The notes below the pieces were generated by a model, which saw nothing but the letters and a program-made list of their open reading frames with translations, did not search any database and was not told the DNA's origin. A DNA stretch of 64,000 nucleotides from Sphingomonadales bacterium EhC05 (GTDB taxonomy: Bacteria > Pseudomonadota > Alphaproteobacteria > Sphingomonadales > Sphingomonadaceae), in assembly GCA_001650955.1 (NCBI GenBank), contig LXYP01000028.1, positions 1 to 64,000 on the forward strand, written 5' to 3'. The translations under genes were made by a program, and so were the position numbers. Shown piece after piece: positions 10,357 through 18,952 of this stretch (position 1 is the first letter of the stretch; each line of letters starts with the position of its first letter).

Positions 10357-11122
10357 TTGCAACTCGTCGATCCGGAGGATCAATTTGCGCCGCCCAACAC
10401 ATATCACACACCGGATCGCCGCGAGATAGTGTTTGTTTGCGGCGATAATGACCGCGCTGACCATCATTTGCGATCACATCTGATCCCGGCGTGTCATACA
10501 GACACCAGCTGTCGTAAAACGCGTCCATATCGCCCTGATCGCCGGTTTCCTGCACAAGCTTTCTGACAAAGCTTTGTGGCGGACAATGGGTGAAATGGGT
10601 GTAGATATTTTGATCATCCGACCAGTGCTTGACCGCATATCCTGGTGCCCCAGGAGCGGTGAATGGGAAACGCAATAGTGCTTGGATTGTCCAGCGCAGG
10701 CGTTTAGCAGGATCGCGCGTTGCCAAACGAAAGGGCAGCGAAGAGAGCCGCATGAGCGATGCATACACATCCCATCCGATATCGGATATTGTCTGACGGG
10801 CTGAAACCTTCGATATACCCAGCTTTATCATCACGCGATAGCTAGCTGCGGTATAGATGGCGAACTCGACCATTATTCGGTTCCCAATATTGGGCAAAGT
10901 TTCCAAATCGGCGATGCTTCGCTGAAACTGCACTTCATTATCAAGGGTGTTGAGAAAGCCATTAACATCCTTCTGGAACCAACGCCTTGGCGTACCGTCT
11001 GATAAGCCAAGCCCCCGGCTTAATAATATTTTCCTAGCCGAGCGTGACAAAGCCCAACGCATTAGGCTGCGGATAATGCGCCATAGCGTTTTGTTTCGAA
11101 GCACCCATTTTACGGACATCAA
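10349..11122 (-). CDS. ATC-hydrolase-like protein (L-2-amino-thiazoline-4-carboxylic acid hydrolase family)
   Basis: A 257-residue protein. The C-terminal half has the Cys pattern of the ATC hydrolase-like family: C180 in THC, C207 in YDSWC, and C239-D-M-C242-W near the end. The enzymes of this family open a thiazoline ring on the way to cysteine. Here the function may instead be thiol or metal binding. It overlaps the methyltransferase by 8 bases and follows the Cu-ATPase by about 34 bases, so it belongs to the same operon. The family call is from motif resemblance and is moderate. Confidence 0.65.
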   Translation of the reverse strand: MMSVKWVLRNKTLWRIIRSLMRWALSRSARKILLSRGLGLSDGTPRRWFQKDVNGFLNTLDNEVQFQRSIADLETLPNIGNRIMVEFAIYTAASYRVMIKLGISKVSARQTISDIGWDVYASLMRLSSLPFRLATRDPAKRLRWTIQALLRFPFTAPGAPGYAVKHWSDDQNIYTHFTHCPPQSFVRKLVQETGDQGDMDAFYDSWCLYDTPGSDVIANDGQRGHYRRKQTLSRGDPVCDMCWAAQIDPPDRRVANG

Positions 11123-11156
11123 TTTACCATTCTTTCGCTGCGGGGTTATGTAGGTT

Positions 11157-13520
11157 CTATAGATTCTGACGCCTCAAGCGCAGCGCATTTCCGATAACCG
11201 ACACAGATGAGAGGCTCATCGCTGCCGCCGCAATCATCGGGCTCAATAATATACCAAACCAAGGATAGAGGATGCCAGCTGCAACCGGTACACCAAGGCC
11301 ATTGTAGATGAAGGCAAAGAAAAGGTTTTGCCGTATATTGCCCATCGTGAGCTGGCTGAGATGCCGCGCCTTGGCTATCCCGCCTAGATCACCCTTTACC
11401 AGAGTGATTCCGGCGCTTTCCATCGCTACATCGGTGCCCGTCCCCATCGCAATACCCACATCGGCTTTAGCCAAAGCAGGCGCGTCATTGATGCCATCAC
11501 CAGCCATTGCGACCTTCTTCCCGCCGGCTTGTAACTCGCTGATGACCCGGTGCTTATCTTCCGGTGAGACATTGGCATGGATTTCATCAATGCCAATGAG
11601 CTTCCCAACTGCCTGCGCGGTCGCTTCTGCATCTCCAGTGAGCATAACAACACGGATATTGGCTTTATGAAGAGCCTTAATCGCATCAACAGTTGTCGGT
11701 TTGATGGGGTCTGCAACGCCGATGAGACCGGCAGGCTTCCCGTCCACGGCGACAAACATGACAGTCTGGCCCTGTGATCGTCCATCTTGCGCTTTAGCAA
11801 TTAGATCAGCGCTGCTCGCGCCGAGCCTTTCCATCATCTTTTCATTGCCGATGGCAACGCGCAGGTTCTCTGCAGTTGCTTCAACGCCTTCGCCCGTAAC
11901 AGAACCAAAATCGGTAGCGGCTTCAAAGACCAGCTTTCGTTCTTTAGCTCCTGCAACAATCGCGGCTGCCAGTGGATGCTCGCTGGCCATTTCAATCGCA
12001 GCCACCAATGAGAGCATCTTGTCTGCATCAAAGCCTGCTTCTGGCTCTACTGATACCAGCTTTGGTTTGCCTTCCGTGAGAGTGCCGGTCTTGTCGACCA
12101 CAATGGTGTCAATTTTCTCAAATGTTTCCAGCGCCTCTGCATTTTTGATTAAAATACCGTTCTGAGCACCCTTCCCTGTCCCAACCATGATTGACATCGG
12201 TGTCGCCAAACCCAGCGCGCAAGGACAAGCAATGATCAGCACTGCGACCGCATTGACGAGCCCATAAGCAAGGGCTGGATGGGGCCCCCAAATCGACCAG
12301 ATGATGAATGTAATAATCGAGATGAGAATGACTACAGGAACAAACATACCAGCAACGGTATCGGCCAGCTTTTGAATAGGCGCGCGGCTGCGCTGCGCGT
12401 CTGCGACCATTTGGACAATCTTGGCGAGCAGCGTATCTTTACCCACACGCTCGGCCGTCATAACAAAACTGCCCGTTTGGTTCACCGTCCCGCCGGTCAC
12501 ATCATCGCCTTCAGTTTTGCTGACCGGAATAGGTTCGCCGGTGATCATTGACTGATCAATCGTACTCGATCCTTTAGCAATGGTGCCATCGACCGGTATT
12601 TTATCACCCGGACGCACACGCAATCGGTCGCCTAGTTCAACCTGATCGAGAGAAACTTCCTGTTCCGAACCATCTTCATTGACCCTCATCGCAATTGGCG
12701 GCGCGAGTTCAAGAAGTGCGCGCAATGCACTTGAGGTCTGGCCGCGCGCTTTGAGTTCGAGCACCTGCCCCAACAAAACGAGTGTGGTAATCACCGCTGC
12801 CGCTTCATAATAAACCGCTACATTGCCGTCATGTCCGCGGAACGCGACAGGGAAAATATTTGGTAAAAAAGTTGCAACGACGCTGAATATATAAGCAACA
12901 GCTACGCCCAGTCCGATCAGCGTGAACATATTGAGGTTCATGGTTTTGACTGACTGGACACCGCGAACGAAGAAAGGCCATGCACCCCAAAGAATTACCG
13001 GCGTTGCCAGCAAAAACTGCAACCACTGCGCTACCGAGGGATCGAACCATGTTTTGAATGGTTCTCCGGGTATCAAATCTCCCATAGCGTATATAAAGAG
13101 CGGCAATGAGAAAACTGCGCTAACCCAAAAACGTTTGCGCATATCAATATATTCAGGATCAGGGCCGGTTTCTAGGGAAAACTCTTCCGGTTCAAGCGCC
13201 ATGCCGCAAATTGGACATGAGCCGGGCCCTTCCTGCCGGATTTCCGGATGCATCGGACACGTATAGATCGTTCCGGCGGGCGTATTGTCTTGTGCCTCAC
13301 GATGCTTTCCAGAAATATAATATTCTGGATCGGCAACAAATTTGGTTTTGCATCCGCCAGAACAAAAATGATAATCCCGAGCACCATGACGCGCATGATG
13401 CTCGGTTTTATCCGGCTCTACAGTCATACCGCAGACGGGGTCTGTGAGATGATCTGAAGAGCCTTCGTGGCTGTGGTCATGGCCTGTAAGGCCACCGGGG
13501 GAAGGATTAACCTCAGCCAT
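11157..13520 (-). CDS. copA: Cu(I)-translocating P1B-type ATPase with YHS domain
   Basis: Inner-membrane Cu(I) export ATPase (787 aa from the ATG at 13520). In order: a His-rich start, a YHS domain (about 27-70, DPVCGMTV...CSGGC), a heavy-metal-binding segment (about 86-112, YTCPMHP...CPICGM), the membrane domain, actuator TGEP, CPC in TM6 (432-434), the phosphorylation site D476-KTGT, and the GDGIND hinge. There is no HMA CxxC domain; YHS plus HMBD replaces it. CPC with MSxSS in the last helix marks the copper class. The chosen start overlaps the DUF5676 gene by 8 bases. Confidence 0.95.
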   Translation of the reverse strand: MAEVNPSPGGLTGHDHSHEGSSDHLTDPVCGMTVEPDKTEHHARHGARDYHFCSGGCKTKFVADPEYYISGKHREAQDNTPAGTIYTCPMHPEIRQEGPGSCPICGMALEPEEFSLETGPDPEYIDMRKRFWVSAVFSLPLFIYAMGDLIPGEPFKTWFDPSVAQWLQFLLATPVILWGAWPFFVRGVQSVKTMNLNMFTLIGLGVAVAYIFSVVATFLPNIFPVAFRGHDGNVAVYYEAAAVITTLVLLGQVLELKARGQTSSALRALLELAPPIAMRVNEDGSEQEVSLDQVELGDRLRVRPGDKIPVDGTIAKGSSTIDQSMITGEPIPVSKTEGDDVTGGTVNQTGSFVMTAERVGKDTLLAKIVQMVADAQRSRAPIQKLADTVAGMFVPVVILISIITFIIWSIWGPHPALAYGLVNAVAVLIIACPCALGLATPMSIMVGTGKGAQNGILIKNAEALETFEKIDTIVVDKTGTLTEGKPKLVSVEPEAGFDADKMLSLVAAIEMASEHPLAAAIVAGAKERKLVFEAATDFGSVTGEGVEATAENLRVAIGNEKMMERLGASSADLIAKAQDGRSQGQTVMFVAVDGKPAGLIGVADPIKPTTVDAIKALHKANIRVVMLTGDAEATAQAVGKLIGIDEIHANVSPEDKHRVISELQAGGKKVAMAGDGINDAPALAKADVGIAMGTGTDVAMESAGITLVKGDLGGIAKARHLSQLTMGNIRQNLFFAFIYNGLGVPVAAGILYPWFGILLSPMIAAAAMSLSSVSVIGNALRLRRQNL

Positions 13521-13800
13521 TAGCGGTGTTTCCAATCCGGCTCTCAATGAAACGTTTTAGCGGAATGCCGAACAGCGCAATATACCAGCCATAAGCAAAG
13601 CTGCCGACAGCGCCCGCGAAAAAACCGGGCCATGTTAGCCATTTAAATCCAGGGAGCCAAGGCGCCCAGGCTTCATGCATATGCGCCCATTGAGGAGCTA
13701 GCACGCCAAAGCCGATGCAAATCAGATAGCTAACAAGCAGGAATAGACTCAGCGTCCATCCCCAAATGAAAATTTGCTTACTCGTTGAGATATTGGACAT
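13513..13800 (-). CDS. DUF5676 family membrane protein
   Basis: A 95-residue protein with two hydrophobic segments around a Trp/Pro-rich loop ([20 protein letters not shown]), characteristic of DUF5676 proteins found beside copper ATPases. The ATG at 13800 is preferred over one four codons upstream because a GGAG lies 6-7 bases before it. It is first in a long minus-strand operon starting at the CsoR-like operator and is probably copper-inducible. Molecular role unknown. Confidence 0.85.
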   Translation of the reverse strand: MSNISTSKQIFIWGWTLSLFLLVSYLICIGFGVLAPQWAHMHEAWAPWLPGFKWLTWPGFFAGAVGSFAYGWYIALFGIPLKRFIESRIGNTANG

Positions 13801-13828
13801 TTTAATCTCCATCTTTTAGTTGATAAAT

Positions 13829-13845
13829 ATACCATAGAGGGGTAT
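13829..13845. promoter_or_regulatory. Putative CsoR operator
   Basis: ATACC-N7-GGTAT inverted repeat containing a GGGG run, in the intergenic space between the divergent DUF5676/copA operon and csoR. This matches the general form of CsoR-family operators (TACC...GGTA with G/C tract). By position it could control both transcription units. The assignment is by pattern only. Confidence 0.6.
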
Positions 13846-13927
13846 AGTTTATTAGTCAATCCTGAAAATTGAAGTTTGGGCAGACTCTTTTGATTGCAAG
13901 CCAACTAAAATAAGGCATAAGAAAAAT

Positions 13928-14200
13928 ATGACAGAAAAATTCGCCAAAGAAATATCCCGGATGCACCGGATTGAAGGTCAGGTTCGCGGTATTGCAAAAA
14001 TGATGGAGGACGGTCGTTATTGCATCGATATTCTCCAACAATTTTCTGCCGTGGAGGCTGCGTTGCGCGCCACAAAAATGAAAATATTGGAAATTCACAC
14101 CAATCATTGCGTTGAAGAAGCCCTCACTTCGGGAAACAAAGCTGACCAAAAGGAAAAAATTGCCGAACTGGTCAGCCTGTTTGGAAAAATGGTCAAATAG
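13928..14200 (+). CDS. csoR: CsoR-family copper-sensing repressor
   Basis: A 90-residue all-helical repressor of the CsoR/RcnR (DUF156) family that releases DNA on binding Cu(I). The family Cys-His-Cys ligand set is present as C32, H60 and C61, which points to copper rather than Ni/Co (RcnR) or formaldehyde (FrmR) sensing. The N-terminus has the usual MHRIEGQVRGI. It is divergent from the Cu-ATPase operon with an operator-like palindrome between. Confidence 0.92.
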   Translation: MTEKFAKEISRMHRIEGQVRGIAKMMEDGRYCIDILQQFSAVEAALRATKMKILEIHTNHCVEEALTSGNKADQKEKIAELVSLFGKMVK

Positions 14201-14271
14201 GAACCGGCCCGAAGCCTTAAAATCGAAATTCTAAAACTCCGGACCCATCCTGCGACCCTATGCGGGTTTAA

Positions 14272-14544
14272 CTATTCCGGCTTGGCCGGTTCTGTTTTGG
14301 CCGGACCATGGCCCATTTTGCTATGATCCATCTTCGAATGATCCATCATCTGGCAGGACATTTTGCCATCAGCGTCTTTTTGCATCATACCTGGCATCTT
14401 CTTGCCATCCTTCATCATTTCACATTTCTGTGACTGATTAGCACCAGCCTTGTGAGAAGTACCGGCTTTGTGTTGATGCGCCAAAGCTGCACCGCTTGAA
14501 ACCAGAGCGATTGCGCTGGCGATAACTGTTAGTTTATTCATCAT
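14272..14544 (-). CDS. Small periplasmic Met/His-rich protein
   Basis: A 90-residue protein with a signal peptide cleaved near ALA-HQ (about residue 22) and a mature part rich in Met, His and Lys, including repeated MDHSKMDHSKMGH near the end. Two ATGs in tandem follow an AGGAAA; the first is used. A periplasmic copper-binding role is inferred from composition and neighbours. It lies head-to-tail after the DUF2231-DUF411 genes and converges on csoR. Confidence 0.7.
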   Translation of the reverse strand: MMNKLTVIASAIALVSSGAALAHQHKAGTSHKAGANQSQKCEMMKDGKKMPGMMQKDADGKMSCQMMDHSKMDHSKMGHGPAKTEPAKPE

Positions 14545-14567
14545 ATTTCCTTTCTGGGTTGTTCATC

Positions 14568-15035
14568 TCAATTATAGTTAGTGAACACACTCTGCCCATC
14601 AGCGCCAAAAGCGATGACCTGGTAAGCTTGTGTTTGATTTTGATATTCCATGCCGGGGGACCCAATTGGCATACCTGCTACGGCAAGACCTTTCACTCCA
14701 GCAGGGCGGGTTTCGAGCAATCGCTTGATATCAGCTGCTGGGACGTGGCCCTCGATGACATATCCGTCAATAACAGCGGTATGACAAGAAGCCAGCATGG
14801 GCGGAACGCCCAAAGCGGTTTTGCGCGCCCGCATATTGGCTTCGTCTTTAACCGTGATCGTCCGGTCCATGCCTTTCTCGGCATGATCCGCCCACTTCAA
14901 ACAGCAACCGCAGCCAGCATCCCGGTACATAACGATTGGGGCGGCGCTTACCGCTGTTGTGCAGGCTGCCAGCAACGCGAGCGTCATACCACTGGCTGCT
15001 TTGCGTAAAGATTTAATAGATAAGCTTTTGGTCAT
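14568..15035 (-). CDS. DUF411 metal-binding-like protein
   Basis: A 155-residue secreted protein from the ATG at 15035, chosen because AGAGGAA lies just upstream; a longer reading lacks such a site. After a signal sequence ending near VSA, the mature protein begins with a CGCC cysteine cluster (YRDAGCGCCLKW), typical of DUF411 proteins encoded near copper and silver resistance genes. Later Cys and Met residues (MLASCHT) may also bind metal. Exact function is unknown in the family. Confidence 0.88.
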   Translation of the reverse strand: MTKSLSIKSLRKAASGMTLALLAACTTAVSAAPIVMYRDAGCGCCLKWADHAEKGMDRTITVKDEANMRARKTALGVPPMLASCHTAVIDGYVIEGHVPAADIKRLLETRPAGVKGLAVAGMPIGSPGMEYQNQTQAYQVIAFGADGQSVFTNYN

Positions 15036-15045
15036 AAGTATTCCT

Positions 15046-15681
15046 CTACATTCCCATATGGTTGGGGCCGAGCGACATCTCTGCACCCCAATAGCCTTGA
15101 AATAGTATCGCCAGTGCTACGGCCGCCAGCCCGACGCGGAACACGGTGCGTTTGCCCGAGTTTGCGGGAGCATTAGACAAAAGAGCGAGCAATATGCCGG
15201 TTATGGCGATGCCGGTGCCTGTCCACCTGTGAAGTCCCAAAATCTCCGAACGATCACTCATCCGTATGCCGCCTGCGAGCCAGCCCAAAATTGCAGCCAC
15301 AATGCCGCCGGCTGCACCGATCCAGACGAGGAACCGAACCGAACTCCCTACACCTGCCGTCGGATTAATAATCATGATAAGCTCGGCCAATGCGGCAACC
15401 AGGAAAAGAGCGATTGGGAAATGAACCGCCATAGGGTGTAAGCGACCGAGAAAATCGATGAGATCGAAGCTTTTGTCGGTTGCCGCCTTGTGGGCATGTT
15501 CGGCATGTGGATCTGTCATATCTCCAGATTGCATCGATGCCATGCTTTCATCAGCGGCGTTGTGTTCGTTCGATTGGGCCACGGGATCAGGCTCATTATT
15601 GCGATGCGCCTCATGCGCCTGCAATGCTGAAACTGGCGAAAATATTAGAAATACTGCCAAACTGATTGCGCGCCAGTGCAT
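15046..15681 (-). CDS. DUF2231-type membrane protein with His-rich leader
   Basis: A 211-residue protein from the ATG at 15681 (GGAG seven bases upstream); an ATG five codons earlier is less well placed. A signal/TM segment is followed by a His/Met/Asp-rich region (about 24-65) and four TM segments with RLHPMAVHFPIALF, the hallmark of DUF2231 proteins. Related domains occur with copper and cytochrome loci. It is first of a minus-strand group with the DUF411 and Met/His-rich genes. Probably binds metal or haem; inference. Confidence 0.82.
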   Translation of the reverse strand: MHWRAISLAVFLIFSPVSALQAHEAHRNNEPDPVAQSNEHNAADESMASMQSGDMTDPHAEHAHKAATDKSFDLIDFLGRLHPMAVHFPIALFLVAALAELIMIINPTAGVGSSVRFLVWIGAAGGIVAAILGWLAGGIRMSDRSEILGLHRWTGTGIAITGILLALLSNAPANSGKRTVFRVGLAAVALAILFQGYWGAEMSLGPNHMGM

Positions 15682-15750
15682 AAAAAGACTCCACATCTGC
15701 CGCTGTTTGATACTGCGGCTATGTCACTGTTACGCATCTAACGCCCATAC

Positions 15751-15770
15751 CCCTCAAATTTTATTGAGGG
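15751..15770. repeat. Perfect inverted repeat between divergent units
   Basis: CCCTCAA-N6-TTGAGGG, seven-base arms and a six-base loop, followed by TTTT on the plus strand. It lies between the divergent DUF2231 and cnrY-like starts, so an operator or 5' UTR element is more likely than a terminator. Preceded by ACGCCCATAC. Confidence 0.5.
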
Positions 15771-15827
15771 TTTTCCGAATGCGGCGCGTAAGGTAATCAG
15801 GAAGGCAGTTTTGGAAAGGAAAGCTGA

Positions 15828-16106
15828 ATGACTGAGAAGTTTAGTAAAATTATGGAAGATCTAGGCCATCAAAGTTCACCTGATATTGGTCCGGATTTTG
15901 AGGCCGGTATCTGGTCCCGTGTATCTCAAATTGAAAGCAGACAGCTTGCAAGGGGACGCAATGGCCTGGCAGCAATCATGCTGGTCACCGCGTTAAGCGT
16001 CGGCATGATAAGTGGCGGCAATGAAGCTATAGCGAGCAGTGGCTCCAGTTATTTGAGCGATGGGCCGGACTATTCACCAGCCACATTGCTGCACATTTTA
16101 CCATGA
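15828..16106 (+). CDS. cnrY: CnrY-like membrane anti-sigma factor
   Basis: A 92-residue protein with about 45 polar residues, one TM helix (about 47-62) and a short periplasmic tail. This is the architecture of CnrY, the small anti-sigma that holds the ECF sigma CnrH at the membrane. Sequence similarity is not obvious by eye; the call rests on size, topology and gene order cnrY-cnrX-cnrH. A GGAAAGG precedes the ATG, and the stop overlaps the next start as ATGA. Confidence 0.7.
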   Translation: MTEKFSKIMEDLGHQSSPDIGPDFEAGIWSRVSQIESRQLARGRNGLAAIMLVTALSVGMISGGNEAIASSGSSYLSDGPDYSPATLLHILP

Positions 16107-16543
16107 GAATGGGGCCTTTTCGCATCGCGCTTCTGATTTTTCTGGCACTGGCTGCTGGATTTCTGGGGTCTTTAGCAGCCAACAAATGGTCAGCGCAAAA
16201 TGGAGAAAGTCTCAGCCTTCATGGGTTTGTTCATCAAGAACTTCGTCTTTCACAGACCCAAATGAAAGACCTCGACGTAATGGAGAATAAATTTGCGGTA
16301 AAGCGCCGTACGTTGGAGCTATCGCTGCGCGCGGCCAATGGCGAACTGGCGACCGCTATGGAAGAAGAGCATGAATTTGGTCCTAAAGTTGCATTGGCGG
16401 TAGAAGACGTTCACGACCGCATGGGGGAGTTACAAAAAGCAACAATCGCGCATGTTTTTGAAATGCGCTCCCTGTTAACGCCCGATCAGCAAAAGATATT
16501 TGACCGTCACGTAGGCGATGCACTTACCGCTGACCCGCAATGA
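16103..16543 (+). CDS. cnrX: CnrX-like periplasmic heavy-metal sensor
   Basis: A 146-residue protein with one N-terminal TM helix (about 7-25) and a periplasmic four-helix domain of the Metal-resist/CnrX type. The five metal ligands of C. metallidurans CnrX (H42, H46, E63, H119, M123) align without gaps as H40, H44, E61, H117 and M121, all shifted by two. It should sense metal in the periplasm and signal through the CnrY-like protein. The original senses Ni/Co; here, beside copAB, copper or another metal is possible. Confidence 0.85.
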   Translation: MRMGPFRIALLIFLALAAGFLGSLAANKWSAQNGESLSLHGFVHQELRLSQTQMKDLDVMENKFAVKRRTLELSLRAANGELATAMEEEHEFGPKVALAVEDVHDRMGELQKATIAHVFEMRSLLTPDQQKIFDRHVGDALTADPQ

Positions 16544-16563
16544 CATCAATTGCATAATTTGAA

Positions 16564-17136
16564 ATGGACCGGCCAATTTCAGTTGAAGGGGACAATATCC
16601 TTGCAAACCGGGCTGCTGATGGAGACCGGAGAGCGTTTGGCACTCTGGCGAAACGCCATGGCCCGCGCTTGCTCAATATCGCCCTTAGAACATTGCATAA
16701 CTCAGACGAAGCGCAAGATGCTGTGCAAGACGCAATGGCTTCGGCATGGTTCAAAATTGGTCAATTTGATCAGAGCCGCGAGTTGGCTCCGTGGCTAACC
16801 AGAATCACGCTTAATAAATGTCGTGATCATTTGAGGCGGCGCAAAGTGCGCCGCTTTTTTGAGTTTGGAAGCGGCCAGGAGTACGAATTAGAAACAGCTG
16901 ACGAAACACCGGATCAATCTTCCGACCTGGAATCCCGTCAGTTGCTATCTCTAATGGAAGAAAAAATCGCCACCCTTCCCCATTCTTTAAGAGAGCCTTT
17001 CGTTTTGGTGACTTTTGATGAACGCAGTCAGGCTGAAACGGCTGCTCTTCTAGGCATTTCGGAAAAGGCAGTTGAATCGCGAATTTACCGCGCGCGAAAT
17101 AAACTGCGGGATGCAGCTAAAAATTTTGAGGGATAG
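16564..17136 (+). CDS. cnrH: ECF sigma factor, CnrH-like
   Basis: A 190-residue sigma-70 family ECF factor: region 2 (about 15-85, NSDEAQDAVQDAMASAW, then WLTRITLNKCRDHLRRR) and region 4 (about 125-185, ETAALLGISEKAVESRIYRARNKL). It follows the anti-sigma and sensor genes by 20 bases, forming a CnrYXH-like cell-surface signalling set, and precedes the CopA oxidase gene by about 55 bases. Likely targets are copAB and neighbours; inference. Confidence 0.88.
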   Translation: MDRPISVEGDNILANRAADGDRRAFGTLAKRHGPRLLNIALRTLHNSDEAQDAVQDAMASAWFKIGQFDQSRELAPWLTRITLNKCRDHLRRRKVRRFFEFGSGQEYELETADETPDQSSDLESRQLLSLMEEKIATLPHSLREPFVLVTFDERSQAETAALLGISEKAVESRIYRARNKLRDAAKNFEG

Positions 17137-17191
17137 GCCATTTGGGCGCGTAATGAGGTTGAACACAGACCTTATATTCAGGACAGAATTT

Positions 17192-18952
17192 ATGCTTTCC
17201 CTCGACCGCAGAAAATTAATTACTTCATCTTTGGCGCTCGGCGGCGCTGCAGGATTATCCGCAGCGATGCCCGCATGGGCCCGTGCAACAAAAAACGGCA
17301 CATTAGCCCGCAAAGGCAGTGATGTTCTCTCCGGCGAATATATGAAAATGACGGTTGCCGATGCCGCGTTTACGACCGGCAGTCGGCGCGGACCGGCTGT
17401 TACCGTAAACGGCACTATCCCTGGCCCTTTGGTGCGCCTCAAGGAAGGCCAGAACCTCGTCGTCGACATGATCAATGATAGTTCTGAAGGCACGTCAATT
17501 CACTGGCACGGGCTGCTTGTTCCGTTCTTAATGGACGGTGTTCCCGGCGTCACAATGGCGGCGCTCGAACCGGGCAAGACATTTCGCTATGAATTCCCGA
17601 TACGCCAAGCAGGCACCTATTGGTGGCATGCCCACACTTTGCAGGAACCAATGGGCCACTATGGCCCAATCATCATCGACCCCAAGGGACCAGAGCCGGT
17701 AGAATATGACCGGGATTATGTAGTGATGCTGTCTGACTGGTCGCCCATGAATCCGCACACGATCATGGCCAAACTTAAAAAGGGCGAAGGCTATTTTAAT
17801 TATAATCAGCGCACGATGACAGATGACTATCCGCTTTCGGCAGACGAGCGCCGAATGTGGGCCAAAATGCGGATGATGCCAACCGATATCAGCGATATAT
17901 CTGCCGCAACCTATACCTATCTTCTCAACGGGCATGGTCCTGAAGATGGACTCGAATATCATTTCAAGAAGGGCGAGCGTGTACGTTTGCGCTTTATCAA
18001 CGGGGCCGCTGCAACGTTTTTCAATATCCGTATTCCTGGCCTGCCAATGACCGTTATCCAAGCCGATGGACAAAACGTCCGGCCGGTTCAAGTAGACGAA
18101 TTCCAAATTGGCAATGCCGAAACTTATGACGTCATCGTTGAGCCGGGGAGCAGCGACGCCTATACAATCGCTGCTGAATCAATGGACCGCTCAGGCATGG
18201 GACTTGCTACCTTAGCAAGCCGCCCGGGAGCGCGTGCGGCGGTTCCCCCGCTTCGCGATCCACCACTGCTTACTATGGCCGATATGGGCATGTCCGGACA
18301 CGGCGAAGGTGGGACGGATCATTCGGCGCATGGCGCTAGCGGTGCCGTTGCCGGAGCGGCAATGGCCGATATGGATATGTCGGGCGGCATGAATATGCGT
18401 GATACGTCCAAATTGCCGCCTTCGGTCAAGGTCGGCCCGGGTGTAGACATGGTTGCGATGAACCCCGTTGATCGCATGGGCGATCCCGGAATTGGGCTTG
18501 ATAAGGTTGGTCACCGCGTTCTCAATTACAAACAATTGGTAGCCGCCAAACCCAACAAAGTTCGAACTCCCACACGGCTTAAAGAAATTCACCTAACCGG
18601 GAACATGGAGCGCTATATGTGGTCCTTTGACGGCAAGAAATTTTCTGCCGTCACGGATGATCCCATCCGCTTCGCTTACAATGAACGTGTCCGGGTCAAG
18701 CTCGTCAATGATACGATGATGGCGCATCCGATCCACTTGCACGGCCATTTCTTCGAACTGGTAAACGGCGCGAAAAATGATCGCCAACCTCTGAAACACA
18801 CGGTTATCGTGCAACCAGGCGGTAGCGCGCAATTTGACCTCACGGCAGACGAACCGGGCGATTGGGCGTTTCACTGCCACTTGCTCTATCACATGCATAA
18901 CGGGATGTTTCAGGTCGTCACCGTGCGCCCGCTGGATGGAGACAAATCATGA
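17192..18952 (+). CDS. copA: Periplasmic multicopper oxidase CopA
   Basis: A 586-residue copper-resistance multicopper oxidase (PcoA/CopA family) that oxidises or binds periplasmic copper. The ATG at 17192 gives a Tat signal (DRRKLI). Upstream in-frame codons add a tail overlapping the sigma gene and are rejected. Copper ligands: HWH (104-106), WWHAH (144-148), HPIHLHGH (512-519) and HCHLLYHMHNGM (561-572). A Met/His/Asp-rich insert lies at about 365-415. The stop overlaps the copB start by 4 bases. Not to be confused with the P-type ATPase also called CopA. Confidence 0.95.
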   Translation: MLSLDRRKLITSSLALGGAAGLSAAMPAWARATKNGTLARKGSDVLSGEYMKMTVADAAFTTGSRRGPAVTVNGTIPGPLVRLKEGQNLVVDMINDSSEGTSIHWHGLLVPFLMDGVPGVTMAALEPGKTFRYEFPIRQAGTYWWHAHTLQEPMGHYGPIIIDPKGPEPVEYDRDYVVMLSDWSPMNPHTIMAKLKKGEGYFNYNQRTMTDDYPLSADERRMWAKMRMMPTDISDISAATYTYLLNGHGPEDGLEYHFKKGERVRLRFINGAAATFFNIRIPGLPMTVIQADGQNVRPVQVDEFQIGNAETYDVIVEPGSSDAYTIAAESMDRSGMGLATLASRPGARAAVPPLRDPPLLTMADMGMSGHGEGGTDHSAHGASGAVAGAAMADMDMSGGMNMRDTSKLPPSVKVGPGVDMVAMNPVDRMGDPGIGLDKVGHRVLNYKQLVAAKPNKVRTPTRLKEIHLTGNMERYMWSFDGKKFSAVTDDPIRFAYNERVRVKLVNDTMMAHPIHLHGHFFELVNGAKNDRQPLKHTVIVQPGGSAQFDLTADEPGDWAFHCHLLYHMHNGMFQVVTVRPLDGDKS

